From assembly GCA_002440825.1 (NCBI GenBank), contig DJVH01000015.1, positions 62,001 to 126,000 of the forward strand: 64,000 nt of DNA, given 5' to 3'. This document shows positions 26,120 through 35,573 of the stretch, one piece after another. Within the stretch, counting starts at the first letter, position 1, and every line of letters begins with the position of its first letter. The position numbers and the translations under genes were made by a program. This DNA is from Bacteriovoracaceae bacterium UBA6261. GTDB lineage: Bacteria; Bdellovibrionota; Bacteriovoracia; Bacteriovoracales; Bacteriovoracaceae. The notes beneath the pieces are model-generated. The model was not told where the DNA came from. It saw only the letters and a list, made by a program, of their open reading frames with translations, and made no database searches.

Positions 26120-27496
26120 ATGCTTAAAAAAAGAAATCTGCTTTTCTCATTACTGCTTTTATCCCTCGTTTCCTGTTCAACCTGGGAGAAAGTATCTTCT
26201 GTTCCCCAACATGAATCGGAATCGCGTTCCATTGCCAGCAAAGATTCTGGCATTGCGTATCCTGCCGCTTCTACATTTGATCTGAAGAATAATTTCGGAA
26301 AAACCTATGCTTTTTTCATGAAAACAAAAGTAAAGCCTGCTCTCGATAAATTGGGCGATTCAAGCAATGGTGGAGGAGGAGGTTTCGACAACATCGGAGC
26401 TGATGCTTATTTGTCGCAAAAAAATTATCTCGATCGAAAAACACTTGCCGGCTACAAAGGCGCAAAATGGAATCGCAACAGTAAACAATATGAAGGCGGC
26501 TTAAATGACGATCAGATTGCCACTGTCTACAATACTCTTAAAAAAGTAAAACCTCATTCATCAGTAGATACTCTGACGTACTTCAACCGCGAAGATAAAC
26601 AGTGGTATTTGAAAAACGATATGTCTGTCGCGATTAAAGAGGCGAGAGTGAGCTCCGCTCCGTTTGATCTGGCCACTCTTTACGCTTTGACAGGCGGCCT
26701 GGGCGTAAAAGTAAAACTTGATGACAATAATTACAATTATCACGTGCTTTATAAAACTGGTTACACAAAACCTCATGAAGAAGTAATGAGCGGAAGAAGT
26801 TTTGCTTCTTCTGTGACACACGGAGCTTCAGATGCGAGTGATCCTGAATATCTGCGCGATCTGAAAAAATACCTGGATTCAACAGTGGACGTGAAACCTT
26901 TTTATCGCGCTATGATTATGGCCCTCGCCAACAGTGATACAAGCGGATGGTCACAATTAAATGAATCCGGACAATCGGTGCTTTCTGACTTCCTGACTGT
27001 TTACACAGCTGAAGCCGATAGACATCTGATGGTTAATCTTGAAAAAGGAAATCATCCCTGGGAAATCGATCTGGCAGCTGTCACATGCGTTTCAGTGGTC
27101 AGTGCTAAAACCGGTAAAGTCGTGATCGGCGGTGTCGTCACAGACAGCGACCTCGGTGGTTGGTTTGCTCCAAGTCCGAATAACAAACCAGACGGTCCAC
27201 AACGCAGTGGTATCGGCATCACCAGAAAAGACAGACAAAAACTTCAACGCGCCATTTATTCTTATGAGATGACAACTCCGGATGGTAAGCAGCTGATTGC
27301 TGACATTCAGGCCATCATTGGAACAAATTATAATAAGAACGATGTTATTCAAGGCGTGTTTGAGTATCTCAGCAACAAGTACACTCCGGAAACTATTGGT
27401 CCGAAGGCCCAGGTCCTGGCCGATCTCGTGGCAAAATTCCTTGAAGCTGCGAAAGAAGATTCTGACGAAATTCTGAAATTAGTTCCTCACGTTTAG
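26120..27496 (+). CDS. Lipoprotein of unknown function
   Basis: 458 residues with lipobox LVSC (Cys19). A Gly-rich stretch (NGGGGGFDN) near residue 78 is followed by a soluble domain rich in helices; YTAEADRHLMVN and EVMSGRSFASSVTHGASDASD are distinctive, but I know no family. No enzyme motif is evident. The gene is monocistronic, with AAGGGG before the ATG and its own terminator. Confidence 0.7.
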   Translation: MLKKRNLLFSLLLLSLVSCSTWEKVSSVPQHESESRSIASKDSGIAYPAASTFDLKNNFGKTYAFFMKTKVKPALDKLGDSSNGGGGGFDNIGADAYLSQKNYLDRKTLAGYKGAKWNRNSKQYEGGLNDDQIATVYNTLKKVKPHSSVDTLTYFNREDKQWYLKNDMSVAIKEARVSSAPFDLATLYALTGGLGVKVKLDDNNYNYHVLYKTGYTKPHEEVMSGRSFASSVTHGASDASDPEYLRDLKKYLDSTVDVKPFYRAMIMALANSDTSGWSQLNESGQSVLSDFLTVYTAEADRHLMVNLEKGNHPWEIDLAAVTCVSVVSAKTGKVVIGGVVTDSDLGGWFAPSPNNKPDGPQRSGIGITRKDRQKLQRAIYSYEMTTPDGKQLIADIQAIIGTNYNKNDVIQGVFEYLSNKYTPETIGPKAQVLADLVAKFLEAAKEDSDEILKLVPHV

Positions 27497-27507
27497 TTTT
27501 ACCTATA

Positions 27508-27547
27508 AAGCAGTCACAATTTTGACAGATTTTGTGACTGCTTTTTT
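27508..27547 (+). terminator. Rho-independent terminator
   Basis: AAGCAGTCACAA at 27508 pairs with TTGTGACTGCTT at 27532-27543, followed by Ts. Confidence 0.85.
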
Positions 27548-27643
27548 CATACTTTCTTTCTTTCCCTCACATCTTTTATTTTGAATTGACTCATCTAAAA
27601 GACATATGGTCTCCTATTGCCATTAAAATGAGGAGTCACGGAT

Positions 27644-28513
27644 ATGATGCCTTTGAGAACGTTAAGGACGAGTTTAGTTCTATTTTTTGTTTTTAGTCTT
27701 TCTGCGTTCGCAGGTCAGGTGACGATTTCCACTTTTAACGTAAGGATGTACGGCTATCGCAATGACAGTGAAGTGCGCGATCCTGTCGTTAAGAAATTTA
27801 TTTTTGAAACCATGCCGGCTTCAGACATTTTAGTTTTTGAAGAAATCATGGATGTGGCACGCTTTAAAAAATTGATGCCAGAAAACTGGTCTTGCCTCAG
27901 CTATGATCACCTGACGCCTCATCAATTTGTTCTTCTTTGCCATTCACCGAAATTTTCTTTCAAAAGAGAACCAAACGACGATAATGATGTCATTGATGAA
28001 GTGGGCGGTCCCAAAGGAACTCTCAGACCAGCAGTCACTGCGATTGTCACAGATTTAAAAGGGAATTCTCTCTTCAGAATGGTGGCGGTTCATTTGAAAG
28101 CTCTTCCTGATTATTCGAATGTGAGAATTGATCAGGCCCAGGTTATTGCCAGATGGCTTTCCAATGTCAAAGAACCAAATTTACCAGTTATTATGACTGG
28201 GGATTTTAATACTTATACAACGCAAATGAACGGGCAGTCTGAAAATGATATTCAGCTTATTCAAAGAAAGATGGATGATGCCAATTTAAAAATCAGTCAT
28301 ATTCCAAATGAGCTTTTTACTTTTAAAACAAAATATGGCGCTTCACAGTTTGACCATTTTTATGTGAGTAGTTCTTTAAAAGTCACAAAGCCGCTCAACG
28401 TTTTTGAAATTTGTAATTCAGATTCTCCTGCGCAGAACGATCAGATGACTCTGGAGTACTACAATAATCTGATCTCCGACCACTGCCCGGTCACAGCGGA
28501 AATTGTCTTTTAA
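27644..28513 (+). CDS. Secreted endonuclease/exonuclease/phosphatase family protein
   Basis: 289 residues with a signal peptide ending near residue 24 (SAFA). EEP landmarks: STFNVRMYGYR, FEEIMD (metal Glu), MTGDFNTY, QFDHFYVS and SDHCPVTAEIVF. All catalytic residues of the Mg-dependent phosphoesterase fold look intact. Secretion suits an extracellular nuclease or phospholipase; similar secreted bacterial proteins are often DNases, but this is inference. ATG has AGGAG eight bases upstream. It overlaps the convergent GDPD gene by four bases. Confidence 0.85.
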   Translation: MMPLRTLRTSLVLFFVFSLSAFAGQVTISTFNVRMYGYRNDSEVRDPVVKKFIFETMPASDILVFEEIMDVARFKKLMPENWSCLSYDHLTPHQFVLLCHSPKFSFKREPNDDNDVIDEVGGPKGTLRPAVTAIVTDLKGNSLFRMVAVHLKALPDYSNVRIDQAQVIARWLSNVKEPNLPVIMTGDFNTYTTQMNGQSENDIQLIQRKMDDANLKISHIPNELFTFKTKYGASQFDHFYVSSSLKVTKPLNVFEICNSDSPAQNDQMTLEYYNNLISDHCPVTAEIVF

Positions 28514-29211
28514 TCTGTGAGATAGCGGAAAAGTTGCTCAACCTCATTGGTGATGATTCCATCGACTCCCAATGAACATAACTTTTGAAATTGTTTTATT
28601 TCATTAGCAGTATAGGAATACACCTTCAACCCTTCATTTCTCAATAAGGTCATATGCTTTTCATTCAACGAACGTTGATTGGGATGATAGGAGAAAGGCT
28701 TAATCTCTTTGATCAATTCAAGTTTTAGCCTTTGTCTGGGATGGTTGTGATCCAGTATCCCCAGAGCAATGGTTTCATCGCTTTTTCTCAAATCGCGCAA
28801 AAGGGCGTCGTCGAAACTCGAAATGAGAACATTTTCCTTTGTGTTCGTTTCACCAAGAAGATCGAGCAGTTTCTTCACCATCATTTTCCGGTATTCGGAG
28901 TGCTTGATTGTTTCATGTTTAATTTCAATATTAAGTGGTACGCGTTTTTGAATGACACTTAAAACTTCGCGGAGAGTAGGTATGTTGAGGACGCGAAGTT
29001 CTTCCGCTGCATAATCGACGACCCTTTTTTTACGGCCAGTGATACGTTTTAATTTCAAATCGTGAAAAACGACAAGTTGATTGTCGTGTGAGAAATGCAC
29101 ATCCAGTTCAATCATATCGCAACCGCAGTCGATGGCCGCGTTGAAAGCAGGGATCGTGTTTTCTGTAAATTTTGCGCTGTAGCCCCGGTGGGCAATGATT
29201 AATGGTTTCAT
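28510..29211 (-). CDS. Glycerophosphodiester phosphodiesterase
   Basis: 233 residues from the ATG at 29211; an upstream TTG would add ten residues that do not fit the family. Starts MKPLIIAHRGYS with the catalytic His, then ENTIPAF, ELDVHFSHDNQLVVFHD (metal Glu/Asp and second catalytic His) and GVDGIITNEVEQL. It hydrolyses glycerophosphodiesters to glycerol-3-phosphate and an alcohol. There is no signal peptide, so it is cytoplasmic (UgpQ-like). Family length is normal. Confidence 0.9.
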   Translation of the reverse strand: MKPLIIAHRGYSAKFTENTIPAFNAAIDCGCDMIELDVHFSHDNQLVVFHDLKLKRITGRKKRVVDYAAEELRVLNIPTLREVLSVIQKRVPLNIEIKHETIKHSEYRKMMVKKLLDLLGETNTKENVLISSFDDALLRDLRKSDETIALGILDHNHPRQRLKLELIKEIKPFSYHPNQRSLNEKHMTLLRNEGLKVYSYTANEIKQFQKLCSLGVDGIITNEVEQLFRYLTD

Positions 29212-29268
29212 AAATTTTTTCTCGCAAATTCCAGGTATCAAGCTTACACTAAACCAAAGAGGTGAACT

Positions 29269-29616
29269 ATGAAAAAAATTCTGGCCGTGCTTATCAGCCT
29301 TTTTTCTTTAAATGCTTTTTCAGCAGAACTCGTTTGCGATATTTCTGTCAACCTGGACATTCTTTCTGAATCCACAGTGACAACGTCTCTCAATGAAAAA
29401 ACTCCCATTGATTCCGTCGGCAATGTCATTGCCTATGTAACGGAAAAAGATAAATCTCATTACATTATCGAAGCTTTTCTAGCCGATCATGAAATGAGAA
29501 TTTACGGTGAAGGGGCTCTTCGCGAAAGCACAGATAAAGTTGTAGCAAGCGCATGGAGCAGAGATAGCATTGTTGATATCGAATGCAGACTCAATTCCTC
29601 TTCACTCCAAAAATAA
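29269..29616 (+). CDS. Small secreted protein of unknown function
   Basis: 115 residues with signal peptide (cut after about 18, AFS). The mature domain has two Cys (VCDISV near the start and IECRLN near the end) and alternating strands, likely a small beta sandwich closed by a disulfide. GAGGTG precedes the ATG. No family recognised. Its stop nearly abuts that of the convergent small gene. Confidence 0.65.
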   Translation: MKKILAVLISLFSLNAFSAELVCDISVNLDILSESTVTTSLNEKTPIDSVGNVIAYVTEKDKSHYIIEAFLADHEMRIYGEGALRESTDKVVASAWSRDSIVDIECRLNSSSLQK

Positions 29617-29859
29617 TTATTGAATAGTGGGGCGGTCCGGATCGTTGACCCAGCCACCAAAGTTTTCAGACTGATAATCGCTGAATGCTTTTTCCAGACC
29701 GTCCAGAATATCGGCCGCTGTTTCAAACAGGGCCTTTGCTTTAGGTTCGGAAATAATTTTTATATCGTCCTGCAGATGATGCTTTAATTCGCTGATATAT
29801 TTTTCCACATTTTGAGCATGCTCTTTAGGGTCTGAGGAATTTATTTTAGGTATCGCCAT
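29617..29859 (-). CDS. Small cytoplasmic protein of unknown function
   Basis: 80 residues starting MAIPKINSSD, chosen because AAAGGAGAGA stands just before this ATG. Helical, acidic, ending GGWVNDPDRPTIQ. Twelve bases follow the stop of the TPR gene, so it is the second gene of that operon. No recognised family. Confidence 0.6.
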   Translation of the reverse strand: MAIPKINSSDPKEHAQNVEKYISELKHHLQDDIKIISEPKAKALFETAADILDGLEKAFSDYQSENFGGWVNDPDRPTIQ

Positions 29860-29870
29860 AAATCTCTCCT

Positions 29871-30971
29871 TTAAAAATTCAATTTTTCCCAATATCGTTT
29901 TGGATCTTCGAGACGGGCGTTTGATAGTCTTTCCAGTAATTTTGCCTGCTCAGCACTTCCCAGTCGCGAGCGGGCAAGTGTATCGATGGCTTCTTCTTTG
30001 CGCCCTAATTGTTCAAGCGCGAGAACCAGATAAAAATAACCGACGGGAGAGTTGGGAAACTGCTGCACAAATCCCTCGGCATTGTCTGCAGCAGCTTCAT
30101 AATCTCCACGTGCCATGGATCTCATAAACGGAATCTGGACGACATCTTCATTGATCAAACTGTCTGGAGGAAAATCGCCGCGCTGAATTTGATCTTCAAT
30201 AGTTGAAATTTTTCCGACGGTATCGTCGAGCTGCATGGCCAGTACGGCCCGTCTGATATCTAGTGCACGGTAATCTGGATTATTGGGACCAAGCTGCGCC
30301 ATTTGAGTTTCGATTGCATTTAATTGCGTTTGTGTTTCAGTCAGTTTTTGTTCCAACGCTCTGACTTCAGCATTCGCCGTTGAAATTAAAGCAGCTTCCT
30401 TCTGTAAAGCTTTATCACTAGTTAAATCAAATCTCGCCATGTCTTCTAAAAGCGCGTTGATTTCTTCATCATCGGCAGGAATATTAAATTTTCCTTCACG
30501 CGTGAGAAGTGCAATCAGTTTTGCTTTATAAGCTGAATAGGTTTCCGGTTCGCGAAGAATGAGTTCATCAGCGATTTCGATAGTTCGCCCGATCTGCGGC
30601 AAATCCAGATTTTTCACATTTTTCATTTTGTCCTGAAGATCGAGAGCGAGATCTTCCGTTTCACGGTTTTTAATGAGCTCCGGATTTTGGCGGACGGTGG
30701 CCGCGGCTCCGGTAGAAACACTGTCAGACTGACTTTGTTCAGAAATCGTTTTGGCAGGCGTTGTCAGCGTTCTTACTGGTTGAGAAGCAAAAAGACGTCC
30801 CCATGGTTTAGGTCGTCTTCGTTCTTTATTGGCCATCATTAATTTCAAGCGCAGCGCCTGATTCTCTTTTCTTTGAGAGATATAAAATTTGAATGTAAAG
30901 GCCAGTACGACTGACATCGCGAAGATAAGAAAGAAGTAATATTTTTGGTTTTCACTTTTTCTGTAGTCCAT
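29871..30971 (-). CDS. Membrane-anchored TPR/coiled-coil protein
   Basis: 366 residues. One N-terminal membrane anchor (about 11-31), a low-complexity linker to about 95, a coiled coil (about 195-260, AEVRALEQKLTETQTQLNAIETQM in part) and TPR repeats in the last 100 residues (GDYEAAADNAEGFVQQFP, FYLVLALEQLGRKEEAID). Likely a scaffold on the periplasmic side. The start codon lies in an eight-base inverted repeat (30969-31007). Partner unknown. Confidence 0.75.
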   Translation of the reverse strand: MDYRKSENQKYYFFLIFAMSVVLAFTFKFYISQRKENQALRLKLMMANKERRRPKPWGRLFASQPVRTLTTPAKTISEQSQSDSVSTGAAATVRQNPELIKNRETEDLALDLQDKMKNVKNLDLPQIGRTIEIADELILREPETYSAYKAKLIALLTREGKFNIPADDEEINALLEDMARFDLTSDKALQKEAALISTANAEVRALEQKLTETQTQLNAIETQMAQLGPNNPDYRALDIRRAVLAMQLDDTVGKISTIEDQIQRGDFPPDSLINEDVVQIPFMRSMARGDYEAAADNAEGFVQQFPNSPVGYFYLVLALEQLGRKEEAIDTLARSRLGSAEQAKLLERLSNARLEDPKRYWEKLNF

Positions 30972-31007
30972 GAAGTCAGCTTACAACATCTCCTTTTAAA
31001 CTTCATG
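30969..31007 (-). promoter_or_regulatory. Inverted repeat enclosing the start codon of the TPR gene
   Basis: CATGAAGT and ACTTCATG (30969-30976 and 31000-31007) form an eight-pair stem. The right arm on the minus strand contains the ATG, and the loop contains AAAGGAG, 18 bases before it. May restrict translation. Confidence 0.35.
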
Positions 31008-31112
31008 ACAGCTCGGCTTATTCGGAAAAGATGAAACAAAAATAACTTTTTTATATTTTTTTTCTAAGAAGTTGACGGGCAAAGTCTTGTTTAATCTTCG
31101 CAGGAGGGGAAC

Positions 31113-31595
31113 TTGAGCTTGAACTTTGAAAGTGTTAGGCAGGCTGGGCCATTGGATAGACAAGTGAGCCGCGCAGAGCAGGAAGCCCGAATGGTTTTAC
31201 CTGGCATTCAGGCGTTATTTGGTTTCCAGCTCATTGCCGTTTTTAACAATGCGTTTTTTGAAAAGATAACGACCTCTGAAAGAATACTCCATTTACTGGC
31301 CATCTGTATGACAGCTGTTTCTGCCATGCTGATTATGACTCCGGCAGCCTATCATCGGCAAAGTGAGAAAGGATTTATCTCATCTTATTTTGTATTTATG
31401 TCTTCGCATTTTATCCGTTACTCCATGATCGCGCTCAGCTTAAGCATCTCACTTGAAGTGGATATAATCGCGCGTCTTATTTTAAGAACAGATAACATTC
31501 ATCACATCATCGCATTGATTCTTTTTATGACTTATATATCAATGTGGTTTGTCTTTCCCAAATTCAGGAGCAACCGTGTTCATCATCATTTTTAA
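31113..31595 (+). CDS. DUF6328-family membrane protein
   Basis: 160 residues from a TTG with AGGAGG five bases upstream. Four predicted membrane helices; conserved pattern EARMVLPGIQALFGFQLIAVFN and MTPAAYHRQ matches DUF6328 proteins. Function unknown. A short cytoplasmic N-terminal stretch precedes helix 1. No operon partner. Confidence 0.8.
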   Translation: MSLNFESVRQAGPLDRQVSRAEQEARMVLPGIQALFGFQLIAVFNNAFFEKITTSERILHLLAICMTAVSAMLIMTPAAYHRQSEKGFISSYFVFMSSHFIRYSMIALSLSISLEVDIIARLILRTDNIHHIIALILFMTYISMWFVFPKFRSNRVHHHF

Positions 31596-31603
31596 TAATG
31601 TGG

Positions 31604-31623
31604 CAATTAGGCACCGCCTATTG
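31604..31623. other. Hairpin upstream of the cyanophycin operon
   Basis: CAATTAGGC, loop ACC, GCCTATTG: eight pairs with one bulged T. No T-run. Lies 120 bases before cphA and just after the preceding stop; could end the upstream message or bind a regulator. Confidence 0.35.
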
Positions 31624-31743
31624 GACAGATTGGGAGTAGATTTTGTTTTACGTTTCCAACTTGCAGCAACTTAACCTTGGCTTTATTTTGGCAATCTAAG
31701 CACGAAGTTTTTTTATTAAAAAATCATTAATAAACGGGAAGCT

Positions 31744-34437
31744 ATGAAAATTTTGAAAATGACTACGATTACCGGCCCGAATGTTTATCATCATCGTCCT
31801 GTTGTCATTATGGAAATCGATCTTGAAGAAATGGCCGATGTCGCAAGTACAGACATCGCTCAGTTCACAGAGAGACTGACTTCACTGCTGCCGGGGTTGC
31901 ACCAGCACCATTGTTCACCGGGGCATCCTGGTGGTTTTGTCGAAAGGCTCAACAGAGGAACGTATTTTGCTCACATGATCGAACACATCGCTCTTGAACT
32001 ATCCGAGCTTGCCGGCATCGGCGTCAGTTATGGAAAATCCGTTTATGGTGGCGAACCAGGACACTATAAAGTCATTGTTCGCTACACCAATGAAGAAGGA
32101 ATGAAATTTCTCCTGGAATCATCTGTCGAAATTGCACAGACAGTTTCCGCAGGATTAGTCTTTGATCTGGAAAACTGTCTCAAACATGCAAGATATCTCA
32201 TCAAGAGAGCAGAGCTTGGTCCATCTTCCAATTCAATTCTCTCCGCGGCCAAGAAAAAAAATATCCCGTACAAAATTATCAATTCAGATGGACTCATTCA
32301 GTTGGGTTATGGAAAGCATAGACAGTTTTTTCAATCGACAACAACCGGAAGAACATCAGACATCGCTGTCGATATCGCTCAGGATAAAAACTTCACGAAA
32401 AAAATACTTGAAGATGCGGCCATCAGAGTTCCACGAGGACGTGCAGTTCATTCAATGACTGAGGCGCTCGAAGTTTTAAATGAAATTCCCGTTCCGCTCG
32501 CTATCAAGCCACTGGACGGGAATCATGGCAGAGGAGTTTCACTTGGAGTCCGTACTCCTGATGAAGTAAAGTCTGCCTTTTTGAATGCGCGAAAACATTC
32601 CGATATTGTGCTTATAGAAGAATGTCTATTAGGAAGGGATTACAGACTCGTGCTTGTCGGCGGGAAGCTGGTAGCGGCAGCAGAAAGAACTCCCGCTCAC
32701 GTCAAAGGAGATGGAACGTCTACTCTGAAGGAATTAATTGAAAAAGAAAACCTCAATCCGTTACGGGGAGAAGGCCACGAAAAACCTCTCACAAAAATCC
32801 TGGTGAATGATGAAACCCACAAGCTTCTTGCGAAAGCAGGAAAAAGTCTTGACGGTGTTCCTGCTGAAAATGAAATTATTTTTCTCAAAGAAACCGCCAA
32901 TCTTTCAACGGGAGGAACAGCGGTTGATGTCACAAATATCGTTCATCCGGAAATCAAGCTTATGTGCGAACGTGCTTCGAGACTTATTGGGCTTGACGTG
33001 TGTGGGGTTGATCTTGTCGCAGAAGATATTACAAAGCCGATTCATTCTCAGTCGGCAGGAATTATTGAAGTCAATGCAGGACCAGGAATCAGAATGCATC
33101 ATTATCCGGCAGCGGGAGAATCGCGCGATGTTGGAGGCGCCATCATAGATCATCTCTTTCCACTGAGCAGCAATGGTAGAATTCCTATTGTGGCGATCAC
33201 TGGAACTAATGGAAAAACGACAGTCAGCAGACTACTTGCTCATATTGTTTCTGGAACGGGAAAATGTGTAGGCAATACGACTACCGACGGAATCTGGATC
33301 AACAATATTCAGGTCGCTGAAGGAGACACAACGGGACCAATCTCTGCCAATACCGTTTTAACAGATCCCACAGTTGAAGTAGCAGTGCTTGAAACGGCAA
33401 GAGGAGGCATTGTTAAGCGAGGCCTCGGTTATGACTGGAGTGATGTGGGAGTTTTCACCAATTTGAAATTAGATCACGTCGGACAAGATGGGATTGAAAC
33501 CATTGATGATATTTTAAAAATCAAATCTCTTGTCATTGAGAGAGTGAGACCTGGCGGAACGATTATTCTCAATGCCGATTCACCGGAAATAGTAGACTAC
33601 AAAAATAAATCAGCAGAAGCACTTTCCGGCAGGAATGTTGTTTATTTTTCTCTGCATCCGACCAACAGAGTGGTACTGGATCATCTGGAAGCCGGTGGCC
33701 ACGCTTACTTTCTTCGCAAGGATGAAATTATCGAAGCTCAAGGCAATGAAGAAAGTGTTGTCGTGAGTGTTTCCCAAATACCTCTGACTTTGGGAGGAAC
33801 GGCTTCCTTTCATGTCGCGAATGCTTTAGCCGCTATTGCTTCTGCTCATGCCATTGGCGTGGACGACGAGTTGATCATCGCTGGTCTTATGTCCTTCGGA
33901 CAGCACCGCAATCAAGGGCGGACAAATCTATATCATGCGGGACCTGGTTATCTACTTTTAGATTATGGACATAATCCGGATGCCATTACTTGTATCGGTG
34001 AAATGGGACGAAAATGGAATGTCTCAACGACAACGGCCATCATTACAGCGCCAGGTGACCGCTCTGATGAAGTTCTCACCATGGCCGGACAAGCTGCTGC
34101 CTGGGTCTTTGACAGAGTCATTGTCAGAGAAGACGCAGATCCGCGTGGAAGAGTACCGGGAGAAATTTCGAAAATAATTTCAGAGGCCGTCAAAGAAGAA
34201 AATCCCGGTATAGAATGCAGAATCATTCACAATTCAAATGAAGCCCTTAAAACTGCAGTGAATGAAATGCGTCCCTCAGAACTCGTAGTTTTTTTCTATG
34301 AAGATTATAAGGAAATTGAAAAAGTTCTCAATGAATTAAATGTTTCACCTTTAACTCAGTTGGATAATACTTTCTTTAAAAAGGACGTGATCAATGCCTC
34401 TGACGGGAGAGAGGAATGGCTACAGTACTCGTCTTAA
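31744..34437 (+). CDS. cphA: Cyanophycin synthetase
   Basis: 897 residues, full length for the family. N-terminal domain (MKILKMTTITGPNVYHHRPVV, typical), ATP-grasp domain in the middle (LAIKPLDGNHGRGVSLGV, about residues 250-258 onward) and a Mur-ligase-like domain with P-loop ITGTNGKTT near residue 484. It polymerises Asp and Arg into cyanophycin with ATP. All three parts look intact. First gene of a three-gene operon: its 3' end overlaps iadA by 22 bases. Nitrogen storage in cytoplasmic granules is the expected role. Confidence 0.97.
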   Translation: MKILKMTTITGPNVYHHRPVVIMEIDLEEMADVASTDIAQFTERLTSLLPGLHQHHCSPGHPGGFVERLNRGTYFAHMIEHIALELSELAGIGVSYGKSVYGGEPGHYKVIVRYTNEEGMKFLLESSVEIAQTVSAGLVFDLENCLKHARYLIKRAELGPSSNSILSAAKKKNIPYKIINSDGLIQLGYGKHRQFFQSTTTGRTSDIAVDIAQDKNFTKKILEDAAIRVPRGRAVHSMTEALEVLNEIPVPLAIKPLDGNHGRGVSLGVRTPDEVKSAFLNARKHSDIVLIEECLLGRDYRLVLVGGKLVAAAERTPAHVKGDGTSTLKELIEKENLNPLRGEGHEKPLTKILVNDETHKLLAKAGKSLDGVPAENEIIFLKETANLSTGGTAVDVTNIVHPEIKLMCERASRLIGLDVCGVDLVAEDITKPIHSQSAGIIEVNAGPGIRMHHYPAAGESRDVGGAIIDHLFPLSSNGRIPIVAITGTNGKTTVSRLLAHIVSGTGKCVGNTTTDGIWINNIQVAEGDTTGPISANTVLTDPTVEVAVLETARGGIVKRGLGYDWSDVGVFTNLKLDHVGQDGIETIDDILKIKSLVIERVRPGGTIILNADSPEIVDYKNKSAEALSGRNVVYFSLHPTNRVVLDHLEAGGHAYFLRKDEIIEAQGNEESVVVSVSQIPLTLGGTASFHVANALAAIASAHAIGVDDELIIAGLMSFGQHRNQGRTNLYHAGPGYLLLDYGHNPDAITCIGEMGRKWNVSTTTAIITAPGDRSDEVLTMAGQAAAWVFDRVIVREDADPRGRVPGEISKIISEAVKEENPGIECRIIHNSNEALKTAVNEMRPSELVVFFYEDYKEIEKVLNELNVSPLTQLDNTFFKKDVINASDGREEWLQYSS

Positions 34438-35573
34438 AAAATGCGGAGGTCTATGCGCCTCTTCCTATCGGAAGAAAAGATATCCTTTGCTTTGAAGGAA
34501 AGATTGTCAAAATAGGCGAAGTGAAAACTGAGCATATTGAGCAACTCGAAGTTCCTTTTGAAATTCTCGACCTTGATGGTGCGATCGTTTTTCCAGGATT
34601 GATCGATTCTCACGAACATATTATCGGTGGCAGCGGTGAGCAGGGATATAAATCGCGCTCTCCTGAAATCGGCATTACTGAAATTGTGAGAGGAGGAATT
34701 ACCACTGTCATCGGTTGCATTGGAGTCGATACTTACACCAGAAATATGCAGTCTCTTCTGGCGATGGCAAAGAATTATAACGAGGAAGGCCTCACTGCTT
34801 ATATCTGGACCGGCGGATACGATGTTCCACCAACAACTCTCACTGGTTCAGTCAAAACAGATATGATTCTCGTTCCGGAAGTCATCGGAGCGGGAGAAAT
34901 TGCCATTTCAGATGTCCGCAGCAGCAAACCTTCTCTTCATGAACTGGCCCGCCTTGTGTCTGACGCTTACAACGGAAGTTTGTTCACGGGTAAATGCGGG
35001 GTCACTCATTTTCATATGGGAGACGGACGTGATTATTTAAATCCACTTTTTGATCTCCTTCAACATTTTGATATTCGTCCTTTTTCACTTTATCCCACTC
35101 ATGTGAATCGAAATGCGGAACTTCTTAAAGAGGGATGCCGTATTACCAAAGCAAGCGTGATGATTGATTTTGATTGTTGCGGAGGAGATTTAATTCCTTC
35201 GCTTCGCTCCTTCGTTGAAAATGAAGGAGATTTTAATTTCCTGACTCTTTCAAGTGATGCTTCTTTTGTCGGTCCTGATTTTCTTTACCAGCAAATGATG
35301 GAGTCGCTCAGTTATTTTGAATGGCCACTTGAAAAAATTCTGCCTTTAGTGACAAGCAATCCTGCGAGAGTTTTAAAGCTGAACAAAAAAGGAAGCATTG
35401 ATGTCGGAATGGATGCCGACCTGGTCGTGGTCGATCCAACGACTTTTGAAATTTTTCATGTCATTGCCAATGGAAAAATCTTCATGAAGGACAAGAAGAT
35501 GGAGTACGAAGCGAAATATCTCAATTATTCAACAAGGAAGATTGAAATTTATGGGAAAAAAACAACAGGGTAA
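34416..35573 (+). CDS. iadA: Isoaspartyl (beta-aspartyl) dipeptidase
   Basis: 385 residues, amidohydrolase fold. Metal ligands: DSHEHIIGG near 65, THFHMGDG and YPTHVNRN (His), SSDASF (Asp). The position of the carboxylated Lys of E. coli IadA (VKCAISDHRS) appears as Glu in GEIAISDVRSS, a substitution that can also bridge the two zincs. It splits beta-Asp-Arg, the dipeptide released from cyanophycin, into Asp and Arg. Translation is coupled: it begins inside cphA and ends inside cphB. Confidence 0.93.
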   Translation: MATVLVLKNAEVYAPLPIGRKDILCFEGKIVKIGEVKTEHIEQLEVPFEILDLDGAIVFPGLIDSHEHIIGGSGEQGYKSRSPEIGITEIVRGGITTVIGCIGVDTYTRNMQSLLAMAKNYNEEGLTAYIWTGGYDVPPTTLTGSVKTDMILVPEVIGAGEIAISDVRSSKPSLHELARLVSDAYNGSLFTGKCGVTHFHMGDGRDYLNPLFDLLQHFDIRPFSLYPTHVNRNAELLKEGCRITKASVMIDFDCCGGDLIPSLRSFVENEGDFNFLTLSSDASFVGPDFLYQQMMESLSYFEWPLEKILPLVTSNPARVLKLNKKGSIDVGMDADLVVVDPTTFEIFHVIANGKIFMKDKKMEYEAKYLNYSTRKIEIYGKKTTG